NCBI GenBank assembly: GCA_903856995.1
Contig: CAIODK010000338.1
Coordinates: forward strand, 1 to 5,645
Direction of reading: 5' to 3'
From: an uncultured Burkholderiales bacterium
GTDB lineage: Bacteria; Pseudomonadota; Gammaproteobacteria; Burkholderiales; Burkholderiaceae_C
DNA length: 5,645 nucleotides
Both the position numbers and the translations under genes were made by a program. The notes under the pieces are model-generated. The model saw only the letters and a program-made list of their open reading frames with translations. It was not told the origin of the DNA and searched no databases. This document shows positions 5,290 to 5,645 of the stretch, one piece after another (within the stretch, counting starts at the first letter, position 1; the number at the start of each line of letters is the position of its first letter).

Positions 5290-5645
5290 ATGAAAAACAT
5301 CGTCATCTTGATCTCTGGCAGCGGCTCCAACATGGCCGCCATCATTCGCACAGCAGAAGAACAAAACTGGGCCAAACGCCTCAACGCCCGTGTGAGCGCC
5401 GTCATCAGCAACAAAGCCGACGCCGAAGGTTTGGCATTTGCCAAACAGCATGGCATCGCCACCGGGGTGGTCGACCACAAAGCCTTCGCTGGTGAATCCC
5501 AACCCCGCGAAGCCTTTGACGCCGCCTTGATGACCGAGATCGACAAACACCAGCCCCACCTCGTGGTCTTGGGGGGCTTCATGCGCATCCTCACCCCAGG
5601 CTTTGTGGCGCACTACGAGGGCCGGCTCATCAACATCCACCCCTC
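5290..5645 (+). CDS. purN: Phosphoribosylglycinamide formyltransferase (partial, C-terminus beyond window)
   Basis: PurN transfers a formyl group from 10-formyltetrahydrofolate to glycinamide ribonucleotide, the third step of de novo purine synthesis, in the cytosol. The first 118 codons are visible. The N-terminus MKNIVILISGSGSNMAAII carries the phosphate-binding SGSGSN loop (9-14); SNKADAEGL (40-48), VVLGGFMRIL (92-101) and NIHP (115-118) follow, closely matching E. coli PurN. Asn115 and His117 correspond to the catalytic Asn106/His108 of the E. coli enzyme; the window ends within the next codon, before the catalytic aspartate. About 70-90 further residues are expected. The ATG at 5290 matches the family N-terminus, but only a CGGGG almost touching the ATG precedes it, too close to act as a normal Shine-Dalgarno. 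It follows the DUF1653 gene by 45 bp. Confidence 0.96.
   Translation, partial: MKNIVILISGSGSNMAAIIRTAEEQNWAKRLNARVSAVISNKADAEGLAFAKQHGIATGVVDHKAFAGESQPREAFDAALMTEIDKHQPHLVVLGGFMRILTPGFVAHYEGRLINIHP

Noticed and set aside
5116..5640. Minus-strand frames opposite the DUF1653 gene and purN
   Set aside because: purN and DUF1653 are recognised on the plus strand; the antisense frames cross both genes and the spacer and have no domain pattern.

Overview
The window looks like ordinary chromosomal core DNA from a betaproteobacterium, most likely Burkholderiales and probably Comamonadaceae of moderate GC content (Limnohabitans- or Rhodoferax-like). This rests on protein character and on gene-order patterns recalled for that group: ftsK back to back with trxB, rpmB-rpmG as a pair, and a desaturase plus an RsmB/NOP-family methyltransferase next to a DUF1653 gene and purN. 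I see no insertion sequence, phage gene, CRISPR array, tRNA or rRNA.

Layout. Bases 1-727 (minus) hold the N-terminal membrane part of the DNA translocase FtsK, cut by the window edge. A 102-bp divergent spacer leads to trxB (830-1786, plus), thioredoxin reductase. After 115 bp with a candidate promoter and a hairpin-rich leader come rpmB (1902-2135) and rpmG (2161-2331), ribosomal proteins L28 and L33. A perfect 34-bp palindrome with A/T flanks (2343-2376) is a bidirectional terminator separating them from a convergent minus-strand pair: a membrane fatty-acid desaturase with an ISL3-transposase-like helical tail (2391-3602) and, upstream of it, an RsmB/NOP-type RNA m5C methyltransferase (3653-4987). 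The methyltransferase is divergent from a small DUF1653 gene (5008-5244) across only 20 bp. purN (5290 to the window end) follows in the same direction and is truncated.

The genes serve housekeeping roles: chromosome segregation, thiol redox, ribosome assembly and rRNA modification, membrane-lipid unsaturation and purine synthesis. They do not form one pathway. The window contains no obvious new defence or mobile system. The points most worth a second look are the desaturase's transposase-like tail, overlapping palindromes in the desaturase promoter region, a palindrome holding both start codons of the methyltransferase/DUF1653 divergent pair, the structured leader before rpmB, and the lack of Shine-Dalgarno sequences at most genes other than rpmB and rpmG. 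No stretch over 300 bp lacks a gene; the longest gaps are 102 and 115 bp.
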